Positions 1 through 10,306 of a stretch of DNA of 16,908 bases are shown piece by piece. The stretch covers positions 1 through 16,908 of the forward strand of contig NZ_JBEZFP010000182.1 in the NCBI RefSeq assembly GCF_040649515.1, given 5' to 3'. The notes beneath the pieces were generated by a model. That model did no database searches. It was given only the letters and a program-made list of their open reading frames with translations, and was not told the DNA's origin. The position numbers and the translations under genes were made by a program. Positions within the stretch are counted from its first letter, which is position 1. Every line of letters starts with the position of its first letter. Origin of the DNA: Yinghuangia elevatio (lineage in GTDB: Bacteria > Actinomycetota > Actinomycetes > Streptomycetales > Streptomycetaceae).

Positions 1-96
1 AAGCCGATGGGTCTCAAAGTGACCCGGCTGGCCAGCGGGCTGCCGGTGGGGGGTGACCTGGAGTACGCCGACGAGGTGACCCTCGGCTGCGTGTGA
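1..96 (+). CDS. recR: RecR C-terminal end (partial), recombination mediator protein
   Basis: This is the last 31 codons of a gene that enters from outside the window, stopping at TGA 94-96. The translation contains GLKVTRLASGLPVGGDLEYADEVTLG, matching the end of the RecR Toprim domain, whose family hallmark is a GLPxGGDLEYADExTL stretch. RecR works with RecF and RecO to load RecA at single-strand gaps. Family members usually continue after TLG with about ten more residues (a GRAFEGRR-like tail). Here the protein ends TLG-Cys-Val, so the tail is missing. In S. coelicolor recR lies near dnaX, far from bldD, so the location is also unusual. It converges on bldD with only 19 nt between stop codons and no room for a terminator. 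The identification is firm; whether the gene is functional cannot be judged from this fragment. Confidence 0.82.
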   Translation, partial: KPMGLKVTRLASGLPVGGDLEYADEVTLGCV

Positions 97-115
97 CGCT
101 GTGTCAGTTCCCGGG

Positions 116-619
116 TCAGGCGCCCGGGGTCGTGTCGACCGCACGCCGCGCCTCGGGGTTGAGGACCCCCCAGCTGATCAGCTGCTCGGTGAGCACGCTG
201 GGCGACTGGTCGTAGATCACGGCGAGTGTGCGCAGGTCGTCCTGGCGGATCGACAGCACCTTGCCGTTGTAGTCGCCGCGCTGGCTCTGGATCGTGGCGG
301 CGTAACGCTGGAGAGGCCCGGCCTTGTCGGACGGAACCTGCGAGAGGCGCTCGAGGTCGAGCACGAGGCGCGGCGGCGGCTCGGCGGCGCCGTTCGGCGT
401 GCCGCCGGGCAGCAGCTCCTGGACCGGAACACCGTAGAAGTCGGCGAGCTCGGCGAGACGCTGCACCGTGACGGCGCGGTCGCCGCGTTCGTACGACCCG
501 ACGACGACGGCCTTCCAGCGCCCCTGGGACTTCTCCTCGACACCGTGCAGGGACAGCCCCTGCTGGGTTCGGATGGCGCGGAGTTTCGCCCCGAGCTGCT
601 TGGCGTAGTCGCTGGACAT
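116..619 (-). CDS. bldD: BldD, c-di-GMP-responsive master repressor of development
   Basis: A 167-residue DNA-binding repressor that, when bridged by tetrameric cyclic di-GMP, dimerises and holds sporulation genes off during vegetative growth in Streptomyces. The N-terminus (MSSDYAKQLGAKLRAIRTQQ) and the HTH_3-type helix-turn-helix at about residues 9-63 are nearly identical to S. coelicolor BldD as I know it. The C-terminal domain keeps the c-di-GMP motif RGD-x8-RQDD at R114-D116 and R125-D128, so ligand binding should be intact. The start is set at ATG 617-619 (complement) because it gives the family length and is preceded by GGGAG four bases upstream. An in-frame extension to 775 is not family-like. 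Transcription probably starts near 773 from a promoter carrying a BldD box, implying autoregulation and a leader of about 150 nt. The gene is divergent from pyrR, as expected next to the pyr operon. Confidence 0.97.
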   Translation of the reverse strand: MSSDYAKQLGAKLRAIRTQQGLSLHGVEEKSQGRWKAVVVGSYERGDRAVTVQRLAELADFYGVPVQELLPGGTPNGAAEPPPRLVLDLERLSQVPSDKAGPLQRYAATIQSQRGDYNGKVLSIRQDDLRTLAVIYDQSPSVLTEQLISWGVLNPEARRAVDTTPGA

Positions 620-733
620 CTGGCTCCCAAAAACAGGTGACTGTGACCATGAAGGCCCACCGGTGGATGAGCCGATGGGGGAGAAGCCACCGCTGCGCCG
701 CACGATCTCGGGGCGCCGGCCCGGAACCTCGGC

Positions 734-752
734 CGACACGTCGCGAGTGTCG
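734..752 (-). repeat. Inverted repeat in the bldD leader
   Basis: CGACAC at 734-739 and GTGTCG at 747-752 are perfect inverted repeats separated by 7 nt, whose centre is itself palindromic (TCGCGA). The element lies between the predicted bldD transcription start (about 773) and its start codon. It could be a hairpin in the long bldD leader or a 19-bp operator. I see no family consensus that names it. Confidence 0.35.
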
Positions 753-779
753 CGTTTCGCCCGGTGGTCACTCATTGTG

Positions 780-809
780 AGGTTACGCAGAGTAATTTGC
801 GTCCGTCAA
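780..809 (-). promoter_or_regulatory. Probable bldD promoter
   Basis: Read on the minus strand, TTGACG (809-804) and TAACCT (785-780) form a vegetative-type -35/-10 pair with an 18-nt spacer. This predicts a start near 773 and a leader of about 154 nt. The -10 and part of the spacer are covered by the BldD operator at 783-795, which is a classical position for autorepression. This is a consensus match only. Confidence 0.6.
783..795. promoter_or_regulatory. BldD operator (BldD box)
   Basis: TTACGCAGAGTAA is an exact match to the published BldD consensus tnACnC(A/T)GnGTnA and is a near-perfect 13-bp palindrome. It sits over the -10 region of the predicted bldD promoter. BldD is known to repress its own gene in S. 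coelicolor, so this is very likely the autoregulatory site. The predicted pyrR promoter is about 150 bp away, so an effect on pyrR is not implied. Confidence 0.85.
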
Positions 810-942
810 GCCGAACGGCCTAACCGGTACGTTCGCCCCGGCGTCCGCCGGGACCGAAGGCCGGGACCCGCGGGACCTCCGGCAGCTCTGTGTGCAGGCC
901 GGACGGTTGGAGGAAGCACGCAAATCGGCGCGATCATGGCCC

Positions 943-951
943 TGCTAGTGT
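943..951 (+). promoter_or_regulatory. Candidate extended -10 promoter of the pyr operon
   Basis: TGC-TAGTGT is an extended -10 element: a TGn motif (943-945) followed by TAGTGT (946-951), close to the Streptomyces TAGRRT consensus. No good -35 is visible 16-18 nt upstream, which an extended -10 can tolerate. Initiation would fall near 957-960. The transcript would then begin just before the SD-masking stem at 965, giving a leader of about 57 nt. Confidence 0.5.
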
Positions 952-964
952 GAGGGCGTAACCC

Positions 965-1006
965 GACGTCCTTTAAAGCCCGTCCCGTGAGACGGGGAAG
1001 GAGGTC
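965..1006 (+). ncRNA. PyrR-binding leader element masking the pyrR Shine-Dalgarno sequence
   Basis: An inner hairpin pairs CCCGTC (979-984) with GACGGG (991-996) around the hexaloop CCGUGA (985-990). The PyrR-binding consensus is ARUC-CNGNGA-GGYU, and the loop matches CNGNGA exactly with the required C-G closing pair. An outer stem pairs 965-973 (GACGTCCTT) with 998-1006 (AAGGAGGTC), with one G-G mismatch at 968/1003. This outer stem contains the entire AAGGAGGT Shine-Dalgarno sequence (998-1005), which lies 10 nt before the pyrR ATG. No terminator hairpin with a U-tract follows. The design therefore fits translational repression: UMP-bound PyrR would stabilise the nested structure and hide the SD. 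PyrR-dependent translational repression has been described in Mycobacterium smegmatis. The structure was found by hand pairing, not by energy calculation. Confidence 0.75.
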
Positions 1007-1015
1007 TGCATCCGC

Positions 1016-1654
1016 ATGACCAAGGCCAATCCGCGTCCCGGAGACCTGGACCCCGGCACCGCCCGGACCGTCCTCGACGCCTCCGACATCGCCCGGGTCC
1101 TCACCCGGGTCGCCCACGAGATCGTCGAACGCGCCAAGGGCGCCGACGACGTGGTGCTGCTCGGTATTCCGACCCGCGGCGTCGCACTCGCCCGCCGGCT
1201 CGCCGAGCGCCTCGAGGACATCGAGGACATCAAGATCCCGGTCGGCGCCCTCGACATCACCATGTACCGCGACGACCTGCGCCTGCGGCCCGCCCGCGCG
1301 CTGGAGCGCACCGAGATCCCGCCCGCCGGGATCGACGGCAGGCTCGTGGTCCTCGTCGACGACGTGCTCTTCTCCGGCCGCACGATCCGCGCCGCACTCG
1401 ACGCGCTCAACGACATCGGCCGCCCGCGCGCCGTGCAGCTGGCCGTCCTCGTCGACCGCGGACACCGCGAACTGCCCATCCGCGCCGACTACGTGGGCAA
1501 GAACCTCCCCACCTCGCAGCGCGAGAAGGTCCAGGTGCTCCTGGAGGAGTACGACGGCCGCGACGCCGTCCTCCTCGGCACCCGCGGCGGCACGTCCGGC
1601 CCGCCCGGCGACGCCGCGAAGGTCCCCCCGGCCGCAACCCCGGAAGCGAAGTAG
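1016..1654 (+). CDS. pyrR: PyrR, bifunctional pyr operon regulator / uracil phosphoribosyltransferase
   Basis: A 212-residue type I phosphoribosyltransferase-fold protein. PyrR senses UMP/UTP, binds a specific RNA hairpin in pyr mRNA to lower expression, and often retains uracil phosphoribosyltransferase activity (uracil + PRPP to UMP). The PRPP-binding motif VVLVDDVLFSGRT spans residues 111-123 with the tandem acidic pair D115-D116. The LLGIPTRGVALARRLAERL segment (about 48-66) and GALDITMYRDD (77-87) are typical PyrR blocks. The C-terminus carries a roughly 25-residue Gly/Pro/Ala-rich tail beyond the fold, common in actinobacterial homologues. The ATG at 1016 has a perfect AAGGAGGT SD, and the preceding leader contains a matching PyrR-binding loop, so autogenous control is likely. 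It is the first gene of the operon; its TAG is 3 nt before pyrB. Confidence 0.97.
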   Translation: MTKANPRPGDLDPGTARTVLDASDIARVLTRVAHEIVERAKGADDVVLLGIPTRGVALARRLAERLEDIEDIKIPVGALDITMYRDDLRLRPARALERTEIPPAGIDGRLVVLVDDVLFSGRTIRAALDALNDIGRPRAVQLAVLVDRGHRELPIRADYVGKNLPTSQREKVQVLLEEYDGRDAVLLGTRGGTSGPPGDAAKVPPAATPEAK

Positions 1655-1657
1655 CCC

Positions 1658-2638
1658 GTGAAGCGTCACCTCATCTCGGCCGCCGACCTCACCCGGGACG
1701 ACGCGCTCCTGATCCTCGACACCGCCGAGGAACTCGCGCACATCGCCGAGCGGCCCATCAAGAAGCTGCCCACCCTGCGCGGCCGGACCGTGGTCAACCT
1801 CTTCTTCGAGGACTCCACCCGCACCCGCATCTCCTTCGAGGCCGCCGCCAAGCGCCTCTCCGCGGACGTCATCAACTTCTCCGCCAAGGGCTCCTCGGTG
1901 TCCAAGGGCGAGACGCTGAAGGACACCGCGCTCACCCTCCAGGCCATGGGCGCCGACGCCGTCGTCATCCGGCACGGCGCGTCCGGCGCACCGCACACCC
2001 TGGCCAACTCCGGCTGGCTGCGCGGCTCGGTCGTCAACGCCGGCGACGGCACGCACGAGCACCCCACCCAGGCCCTGCTCGACGCGTTCACGATGCGCCG
2101 CCGCCTGAACGACGGCAAAGGTGACCTCGAAGGGCGCCGCATCACCATCGTCGGCGACGTCCTGCACAGCCGCGTCGCGCGCTCCAACGTGCTGCTGCTC
2201 GCCACCCTCGGCGCCGAGGTCACCCTCGTCGCCCCGCCGACCCTGCTGCCGATCGGCGTGGAGACCTGGCCCTGCCAGGTCAGCTACGCCATCGACTCGA
2301 CGCTCGCCAAGTCCGACGCGGTGATGATGCTGCGCGTGCAGCGCGAGCGCATGAACGCCGCGTTCTTCCCCACCGAGCGCGAGTACTCGCGCCGCTACGG
2401 CCTCGACGCCAAGCGCATGGCCGCGCTGCCCGAGCACGCCATCGTCATGCACCCCGGCCCGATGAACCGCGGCATGGAGATCGCCGCCGAGGTCGCCGAC
2501 TCGCCGCGCTCGACCATCGTCGAGCAGGTCACCAACGGCGTCAGCGTGCGCATGGCCGTCCTGTACCTGCTGCTCGGCGGCTCCGAGCCCGCCGTCACCG
2601 CCTCCACCACCACGCCTGCCGAGGAGACCGCCAAGTGA
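1658..2638 (+). CDS. pyrB: Aspartate carbamoyltransferase catalytic subunit
   Basis: A 326-residue enzyme that transfers the carbamoyl group from carbamoyl phosphate to L-aspartate, the committed step of pyrimidine synthesis. Carbamoyl-phosphate contacts are visible as FFEDSTRTR (49-57), HPTQ (135-138) and HPGPMNRG near the C-terminus (about 267-274), all standard for ATCase. The length fits catalytic chains that act without a PyrI regulatory chain, and none is encoded here. It starts at GTG 1658, directly after the pyrR stop, without a strong SD of its own, so translation is probably coupled to pyrR. That would spread the leader-RNA control to this gene. The end overlaps pyrC by 4 nt (GTGA). 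The last 15 residues are Thr/Ala-rich and probably disordered. Confidence 0.98.
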   Translation: MKRHLISAADLTRDDALLILDTAEELAHIAERPIKKLPTLRGRTVVNLFFEDSTRTRISFEAAAKRLSADVINFSAKGSSVSKGETLKDTALTLQAMGADAVVIRHGASGAPHTLANSGWLRGSVVNAGDGTHEHPTQALLDAFTMRRRLNDGKGDLEGRRITIVGDVLHSRVARSNVLLLATLGAEVTLVAPPTLLPIGVETWPCQVSYAIDSTLAKSDAVMMLRVQRERMNAAFFPTEREYSRRYGLDAKRMAALPEHAIVMHPGPMNRGMEIAAEVADSPRSTIVEQVTNGVSVRMAVLYLLLGGSEPAVTASTTTPAEETAK

Positions 2639-3924
2639 GCACGTACCTGATCCAGAACGCCAAGGTGCTCGGCGGCGACCCGCAGGACGTGCTCGTCTCC
2701 GACGGCCGGGTCGCCGAGATCGGGCGCGGCATCGAGCCCGCGGACGCCACCCAGATCATCGACGCGGCCGGACAGATCCTGCTGCCCGGCCTCGTCGACC
2801 TGCACACCCACCTGCGCGAGCCGGGCCGCGAGGACGCCGAGACCGTCGAGACCGGCACCCGCGCCGCCGCGCTCGGCGGTTTCACCGCCGTGCACGCGAT
2901 GGCCAACACCGATCCCGTCGCCGACACCGCGGGCGTCGTCGAGCAGGTGTGGCGCCTCGGCCAGGAGGCCGGACGTTGCGACGTGCACCCGGTCGGCGCG
3001 GTCACCGTCGGCCTGGCCGGCGAGCGCCTGGCCGAGCTGGGCGCCATGCACGAGTCCGCCGCGAACGTGAAGGTGTTCTCCGACGACGGCAAGTGCGTGC
3101 ACGACGCCGTCATCATGCGCCGCGCGCTGGAGTACGTGAAGGCGTTCGACGGCGTCGTCGCGCAGCACGCGCAGGAGCCCCGGCTGACCGAGGGCGCCCA
3201 GATGAACGAGGGCCTGGTCTCCGGCGTCCTCGGTCTGCGCGGCTGGCCGGCGGTCGCCGAGGAGGCGATCATCGCCCGCGACGTGCTGCTCACCGCGCAC
3301 GTGGGCTCGCGCCTGCACGTGTGCCACGTCTCCACCGCCGGCTCCGTGGAGATCATCCGCTGGGCCAAGTCGAAGGGCTGGGACGTCACCGCCGAGGTCA
3401 CGCCGCACCACCTGCTGCTGACCGACGAACTCGTGCGCTCCTACGACCCCGTCTACAAGGTCAACCCGCCGCTGCGCACCGCCGAGGACGTCGCGGCGCT
3501 GCGCGAGGGCCTGGCCGACGGCACCATCGACGCGGTGGCCACCGACCACGCGCCGCACCCGTCCGAGGACAAGGACTGCGAGTGGGCGGTCGCGGCCATG
3601 GGCATGCTCGGCCTGGAGACCGCGCTGTCCATCGTGCAGCAGACCATGGTCGACACCGGCCTGCTGGACTGGGCGGGCGTCGCCGACCGTATGTCGGTGC
3701 GCCCCGCGCGCATCGGCCGCCTCGACGGCCACGGCCGCCCGCTCGCGGTCGGTGAGCCCGCCAACCTGGTGCTGGTCGACCCGGCGGCACGGCGTACCGT
3801 CGAACCGTCCGAACTCGCCTCGCGGAGCGCGAACACCCCCTACGCCGGGATGCAGCTGCCCGGCCGGGTGGTGGCCACCTTCCTGCGCGGCGTACCGACG
3901 GTGATCGACGGGAAGCTCGCGTGA
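2635..3924 (+). CDS. pyrC: Dihydroorotase (class I)
   Basis: A 429-residue zinc amidohydrolase that cyclises N-carbamoyl-L-aspartate to dihydroorotate. Metal ligands appear in family order: HTH within DLHTHLREPG (His57, His59), the VFSDDG segment near 147-152, CHVSTAGS around 230, PHHLLL around 257, and the catalytic Asp in ATDHAPHPSEDK near 302-313. The FSDDG block has Asp where enzymes of the dihydropyrimidinase type have a carboxylated lysine, as in other bacterial class I dihydroorotases. The GTG start overlaps the pyrB stop (GTGA), and the stop overlaps the next gene in the same way, indicating translational coupling. Substrate handover from PyrB is plausible but not shown by sequence. 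Confidence 0.97.
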   Translation: MSTYLIQNAKVLGGDPQDVLVSDGRVAEIGRGIEPADATQIIDAAGQILLPGLVDLHTHLREPGREDAETVETGTRAAALGGFTAVHAMANTDPVADTAGVVEQVWRLGQEAGRCDVHPVGAVTVGLAGERLAELGAMHESAANVKVFSDDGKCVHDAVIMRRALEYVKAFDGVVAQHAQEPRLTEGAQMNEGLVSGVLGLRGWPAVAEEAIIARDVLLTAHVGSRLHVCHVSTAGSVEIIRWAKSKGWDVTAEVTPHHLLLTDELVRSYDPVYKVNPPLRTAEDVAALREGLADGTIDAVATDHAPHPSEDKDCEWAVAAMGMLGLETALSIVQQTMVDTGLLDWAGVADRMSVRPARIGRLDGHGRPLAVGEPANLVLVDPAARRTVEPSELASRSANTPYAGMQLPGRVVATFLRGVPTVIDGKLA

Positions 3925-4565
3925 ACTCCAGCACCGGCACCACTGTTCTGCTCGCGGCCGAGAAGAAGTCCGCCGAGGTCTCCGACTGGGGCCAGTACCT
4001 GCTGTGGACCGGCGTCTTCGTGGTCCTCATCGGCGGCGTGTACGCGCTGATGTGGCGCGCGTGGAAGAAGCGCGGCCGACGCCAGGCCGACCTGCCGGCC
4101 CCCGCGACCGCCCCCGACGCCGACGGCCCGGACGCCGGTACGCCGCTGCTCCCGACGCTGTCCGGCCGCTACTTCGGCACCACCATGGCCGGCCGCTGGC
4201 TGGAGCGCGTCGTCGCGCACGGCCTGGGCACCCGCAGCACCGTCGACGCGACCCTGACCGAAAAGGGGTTGCGGGTGGACCGGCCCGCCGCGGCCGGCTT
4301 CTTCGTCCCGGCCGCGGACCTCGTCGAGGCGCGCTTCGAGAAGGCGGCGGCCGGCAAGGTCCTGCCCGAGGGCGGCCTGCTGGTGGTCACCTGGCGGCTC
4401 GGCGACACGCTCGTCGACTCCGGCCTGCGCAGCGACCACGTCGCCGACCACGACGCGTGGGTCGACGCCGTCAACCGCCTCGTGGCGGGGGACGTCCCGG
4501 CCGCCGCACCTGCCGGGCCGGCCGCGCACCCGAATGTGAACGATCAGGAAGGCACCCGACAGTGA
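3921..4565 (+). CDS. Single-pass membrane protein of the pyr operon, possible PH-like domain
   Basis: A 214-residue protein whose biochemical role is not known to me. One transmembrane helix is clear at about residues 26-45 (YLLWTGVFVVLIGGVYALMW), followed by the basic stretch KKRGRRQ, which places the C-terminal part in the cytoplasm. After a Pro/Ala/Asp-rich linker (about 55-72) comes a compact mixed domain (about 74-198) that looks like the bacterial PH-like domains assigned to homologues; this assignment is from memory of the family. A gene of this type occupies the same pyrC-carA slot in S. coelicolor, and Mycobacterium has a membrane protein there too. It overlaps pyrC and carA by 4 nt each, so it is made in step with them. 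A role in tethering or regulating the pathway at the membrane, near the quinone-dependent PyrD, is only inference. Confidence 0.85.
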   Translation: MNSSTGTTVLLAAEKKSAEVSDWGQYLLWTGVFVVLIGGVYALMWRAWKKRGRRQADLPAPATAPDADGPDAGTPLLPTLSGRYFGTTMAGRWLERVVAHGLGTRSTVDATLTEKGLRVDRPAAAGFFVPAADLVEARFEKAAAGKVLPEGGLLVVTWRLGDTLVDSGLRSDHVADHDAWVDAVNRLVAGDVPAAAPAGPAAHPNVNDQEGTRQ

Positions 4566-5708
4566 CCGCAACAAACGCCAAGGCCGCGGGCCCTGCCGTC
4601 CTCGTCCTGGAGGACGGCCGCACCTTCCGCGGCAGCGCGTACGGCGCGGTGGGGGAGACCTTCGGAGAAGCCGTGTTCTCCACCGGCATGTCCGGCTACC
4701 AGGAGACGCTGACCGACCCCTCGTACCACCGCCAGGTCGTCGTCATGACGGCCCCGCACGTCGGCAACACCGGCGTCAACGACGACGACCCCGAGTCCTC
4801 CCGCATCTGGGTGTCCGGGTACGTCGTGCGCGACCCCGCCCGCCGGCCCTCCAACTGGCGTTCGCAGCGCAGCCTCGACGAGGAGCTGGAGCGCTACGGC
4901 GTCGTCGGGATCTCCGGCATCGACACCCGTGCGCTCACCCGCCACCTGCGCGAGCGCGGCGCGATGCGCGTCGGGATCTTCTCCGGGGCGGCCGTCGCCG
5001 ACGACGCGGTGCTGCTGGAGAAGGTCCGCAGCGCGCCCGAGATGACCGGTGCGGACCTGGCCGGGGAGGTCGCCACCAAGGAGGCGTACGTCGTCCCCGC
5101 GATCGGCACCAAGAAGTTCACCGTCGCGGCCCTCGACCTCGGCATCAAGGGCATGACCCCGCACCGCATGGCCGAGCGCGGCATCGAGGTGCACGTGCTG
5201 CCCGCCGCCGCGACCGTCGAGGACGTCTACGCGGTGAACCCCGACGGCGTCTTCTTCTCCAACGGCCCCGGCGACCCCGCCACCGCCGACCACCAGGTCG
5301 GCGTCGCCCAGGCGGTGCTGGAGCGCGGCACGCCGTTCTTCGGCATCTGCTTCGGCAACCAGATCCTCGGCCGCGCGCTGGGCTTCGGCACCTACAAGCT
5401 CAAGTACGGCCACCGCGGCATCAACCAGCCGGTGCAGGACCGCACCACCGGCAAGGTCGAGGTCACCGCGCACAACCACGGGTTCGCCGTGGACGCGCCG
5501 CTCGACAAGGTCACCGAAACGCCGTACGGCCGCGTCGAGGTCACCCATGTGTGCCTCAACGACAACGTGGTCGAGGGCCTCGGCCTGCTCGACCGGCCCG
5601 CGTTCAGCGTGCAGTACCACCCCGAGGCCGCGGCCGGTCCGCACGACGCCGCGTACCTCTTCGACCGCTTCACGTCTTTGATGGACACCGCCCTGATGGA
5701 GAGCAAGA

Positions 5709-5716
<8 letters not shown>
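4562..5716 (+). CDS. carA: Carbamoyl-phosphate synthase small (glutaminase) subunit
   Basis: A 384-residue subunit that hydrolyses glutamine and channels ammonia to CarB; the carbamoyl phosphate made feeds both pyrimidines and arginine. The N-terminal CarA domain (about 13-150) includes LEDGRTFRG and FSTGMSGYQETLTDPSY. The class I amidotransferase domain follows, with the nucleophile Cys263 in GICFGNQ and the His353/Glu355 pair in YHPEA. GICFGNQ is the usual actinobacterial form of the GICLGHQ motif in E. coli. The GTG start at 4562 overlaps the upstream stop (GTGA) and gives the family length; longer versions of this frame are out-of-family. Its stop overlaps the carB start by 8 nt, which should help match subunit amounts. 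Confidence 0.98.
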
Positions 5717-9020
<3,304 letters not shown>

Positions 9021-9032
9021 CCTGATGGCGCA

Positions 9033-9064
9033 GGGGTCCTCCGGAGAGTCGTCTGGGGGACCCC
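9033..9064 (+). terminator. Strong intergenic hairpin after carB (terminator-like or attenuating)
   Basis: Bases 9033-9045 pair continuously with 9052-9064 (13 bp, two of them G-U) around the hexaloop GAGUCG. The hairpin starts 13 nt after the carB stop. No U-tract follows, but actinobacterial terminators often lack one. It may partly terminate, protect the 3' end of the upstream message, or mark a processing site. The 156-nt gap to pyrD is the first loose junction in the operon. Confidence 0.5.
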
Positions 9065-9176
9065 TTCGCATGCCGCCGTCCGACCGAACGCCCGTGCACC
9101 GTACGTCCGTCCGCCGGACGCCGGTCCGCGGCACGCCCGTTCCCGCGCCGCTTCCCCCGACGAGGACCCCGAGGCC

Positions 9177-10283
9177 ATGAGCTACCCCCTCTTCTTCAAG
9201 TACGTCTTCCGCAACCTCGACCCAGAGCAGGCCCACCACCTGGCCTTCGGGGCGATCCGGGCGGTCGGCCGGGTGCCGGGCGGTCGCGCCGCGACCGCCA
9301 AGCTGCTGGCGCCGCGCGACCCGGCGCTCGCGGTCCGGGCGTTCGGCATCGACTTCCCCGGCCCGTTCGGCCTGGCGGCCGGCTTCGACAAGAACGCGGT
9401 CGGCATCGACGACCTGGGCGCGGTCGGCTTCGACTTCGTCGAGATCGGCACGGTCACCGCCCAGGCCCAGGCGGGCAATCCGAAGAAGCGGCTGTTCCGG
9501 CTGGTGGAGGACCGCGCAATCGTCAACCGCATGGGCTTCAACAACGACGGTGCCGCCGTCGTCGCGGCCCGGCTGCACGCGCGCGGCCCGCGGCGCCCCA
9601 AGCGGCCGACCGTGCTGGGCGTCAACATCGGCAAGACCAAGGTCGTCCCCGAGGAAGGCGCGGTCGCCGACTACGTCGCCTCGACCGAGAAGCTCGCCCG
9701 GTACGCCGACTACCTCGTCGTCAACGTCTCGTCGCCCAACACCCCGGGGCTGCGTGACCTCCAGGCCGTCGGCCACCTGCGCCCGCTGCTGACCGCCGTA
9801 CGCGACGCCGCGGACCGCACGGTCATGTCGCGCCGCGTCCCGCTGCTCGTCAAGATCGCGCCGGACCTCGCGGACGAGGACATCGACGCGGTCGCCGACC
9901 TCGCGGTGGAACTGGGGCTCGACGGCATCATCGCGACCAACACCACGATCGGCCGGAGCGGCCTGGCGTCGCCGCCCGAAGAGGTCGAGGCGTGCGGCGC
10001 GGGCGGCCTGTCCGGTGCGCCGTTGAAGGCCCGGTCCGTCGAGGTGCTGCGCAGGCTGCGGGCGCGCGTCGGCGACGGCATGGTGCTGATCGGCGTCGGT
10101 GGCGTCGAGACCGCGGACGACGTGTGGGAGCGCCTGGAGGCCGGCGCCACGCTGGTGCAGGGCTACACGGGGTTCATCTACGCGGGGCCGTTCTGGTGCC
10201 GCACGATCCACAAGGGATTGTCCGCGCGGCTGCGCGCGTCGGGGCGTACCTCGCTGGCCCAGCTCACCGCCGCGGCACGGTGA
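9177..10283 (+). CDS. pyrD: Dihydroorotate dehydrogenase (quinone), class 2
   Basis: A 368-residue FMN enzyme that oxidises dihydroorotate to orotate, passing electrons to membrane quinone. Class 2 membership is shown by the N-terminal extension (about 1-50, MSYPLFFKYVFRNLDPEQAHHLAF), which in the family forms a membrane-associated helical lid, and by NVSSPNTPGLRDLQ (183-196), where a serine (Ser186 by alignment with E. coli Ser175) is the catalytic base. FGLAAGFDKNA, RMGFNNDG and the C-terminal IGVGGV and GYTGFIY blocks are the FMN and substrate sites. The ATG at 9177 has GAGGA ten bases upstream and matches the family start. It is separated from carB by 156 nt containing a strong hairpin, so its expression may differ from that of the upstream genes. 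Confidence 0.97.
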   Translation: MSYPLFFKYVFRNLDPEQAHHLAFGAIRAVGRVPGGRAATAKLLAPRDPALAVRAFGIDFPGPFGLAAGFDKNAVGIDDLGAVGFDFVEIGTVTAQAQAGNPKKRLFRLVEDRAIVNRMGFNNDGAAVVAARLHARGPRRPKRPTVLGVNIGKTKVVPEEGAVADYVASTEKLARYADYLVVNVSSPNTPGLRDLQAVGHLRPLLTAVRDAADRTVMSRRVPLLVKIAPDLADEDIDAVADLAVELGLDGIIATNTTIGRSGLASPPEEVEACGAGGLSGAPLKARSVEVLRRLRARVGDGMVLIGVGGVETADDVWERLEAGATLVQGYTGFIYAGPFWCRTIHKGLSARLRASGRTSLAQLTAAAR

Positions 10284-10289
10284 GCCGAA

Positions 10290-10306
10290 CCCCGCGGTCC
10301 GCGGGG
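10290..10306 (+). terminator. GC hairpin between pyrD and pyrF
   Basis: CCCCGCG (10290-10296) pairs with CGCGGGG (10300-10306) around a 3-nt loop, 6 nt after the pyrD stop. It is followed by two more near-copies of the 3' arm: GCGGGGATCT at 10301, GCGGGGATCC at 10311, and the degenerate GCGGGATTAC at 10321, at an exact 10-nt period. The arms can compete for CCCCGCG. There is no U-tract, so termination is uncertain. Confidence 0.4.

Noticed and set aside
620..775. Extension of bldD to an upstream in-frame ATG (219 residues, starting MSDHRAKRD)
   Set aside because: BldD homologues begin at MSS-YAKQLG with 167 residues, and an SD precedes that start. The extension would run through the predicted leader.
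874..880. GACCTCC upstream that could pair with the pyrR SD
   Set aside because: It lies upstream of the predicted transcription start near 957 and so would not be in the mRNA; the stem at 965-973 is closer and better.
9040..9048. TCCGGAGAG after carB, which matches the linear PyrR-loop string UCCNGNGAG
   Set aside because: These bases are mostly inside the 13-bp stem at 9033-9064, so the required hexaloop is not presented, and a loop-closing stem beyond one pair cannot form.
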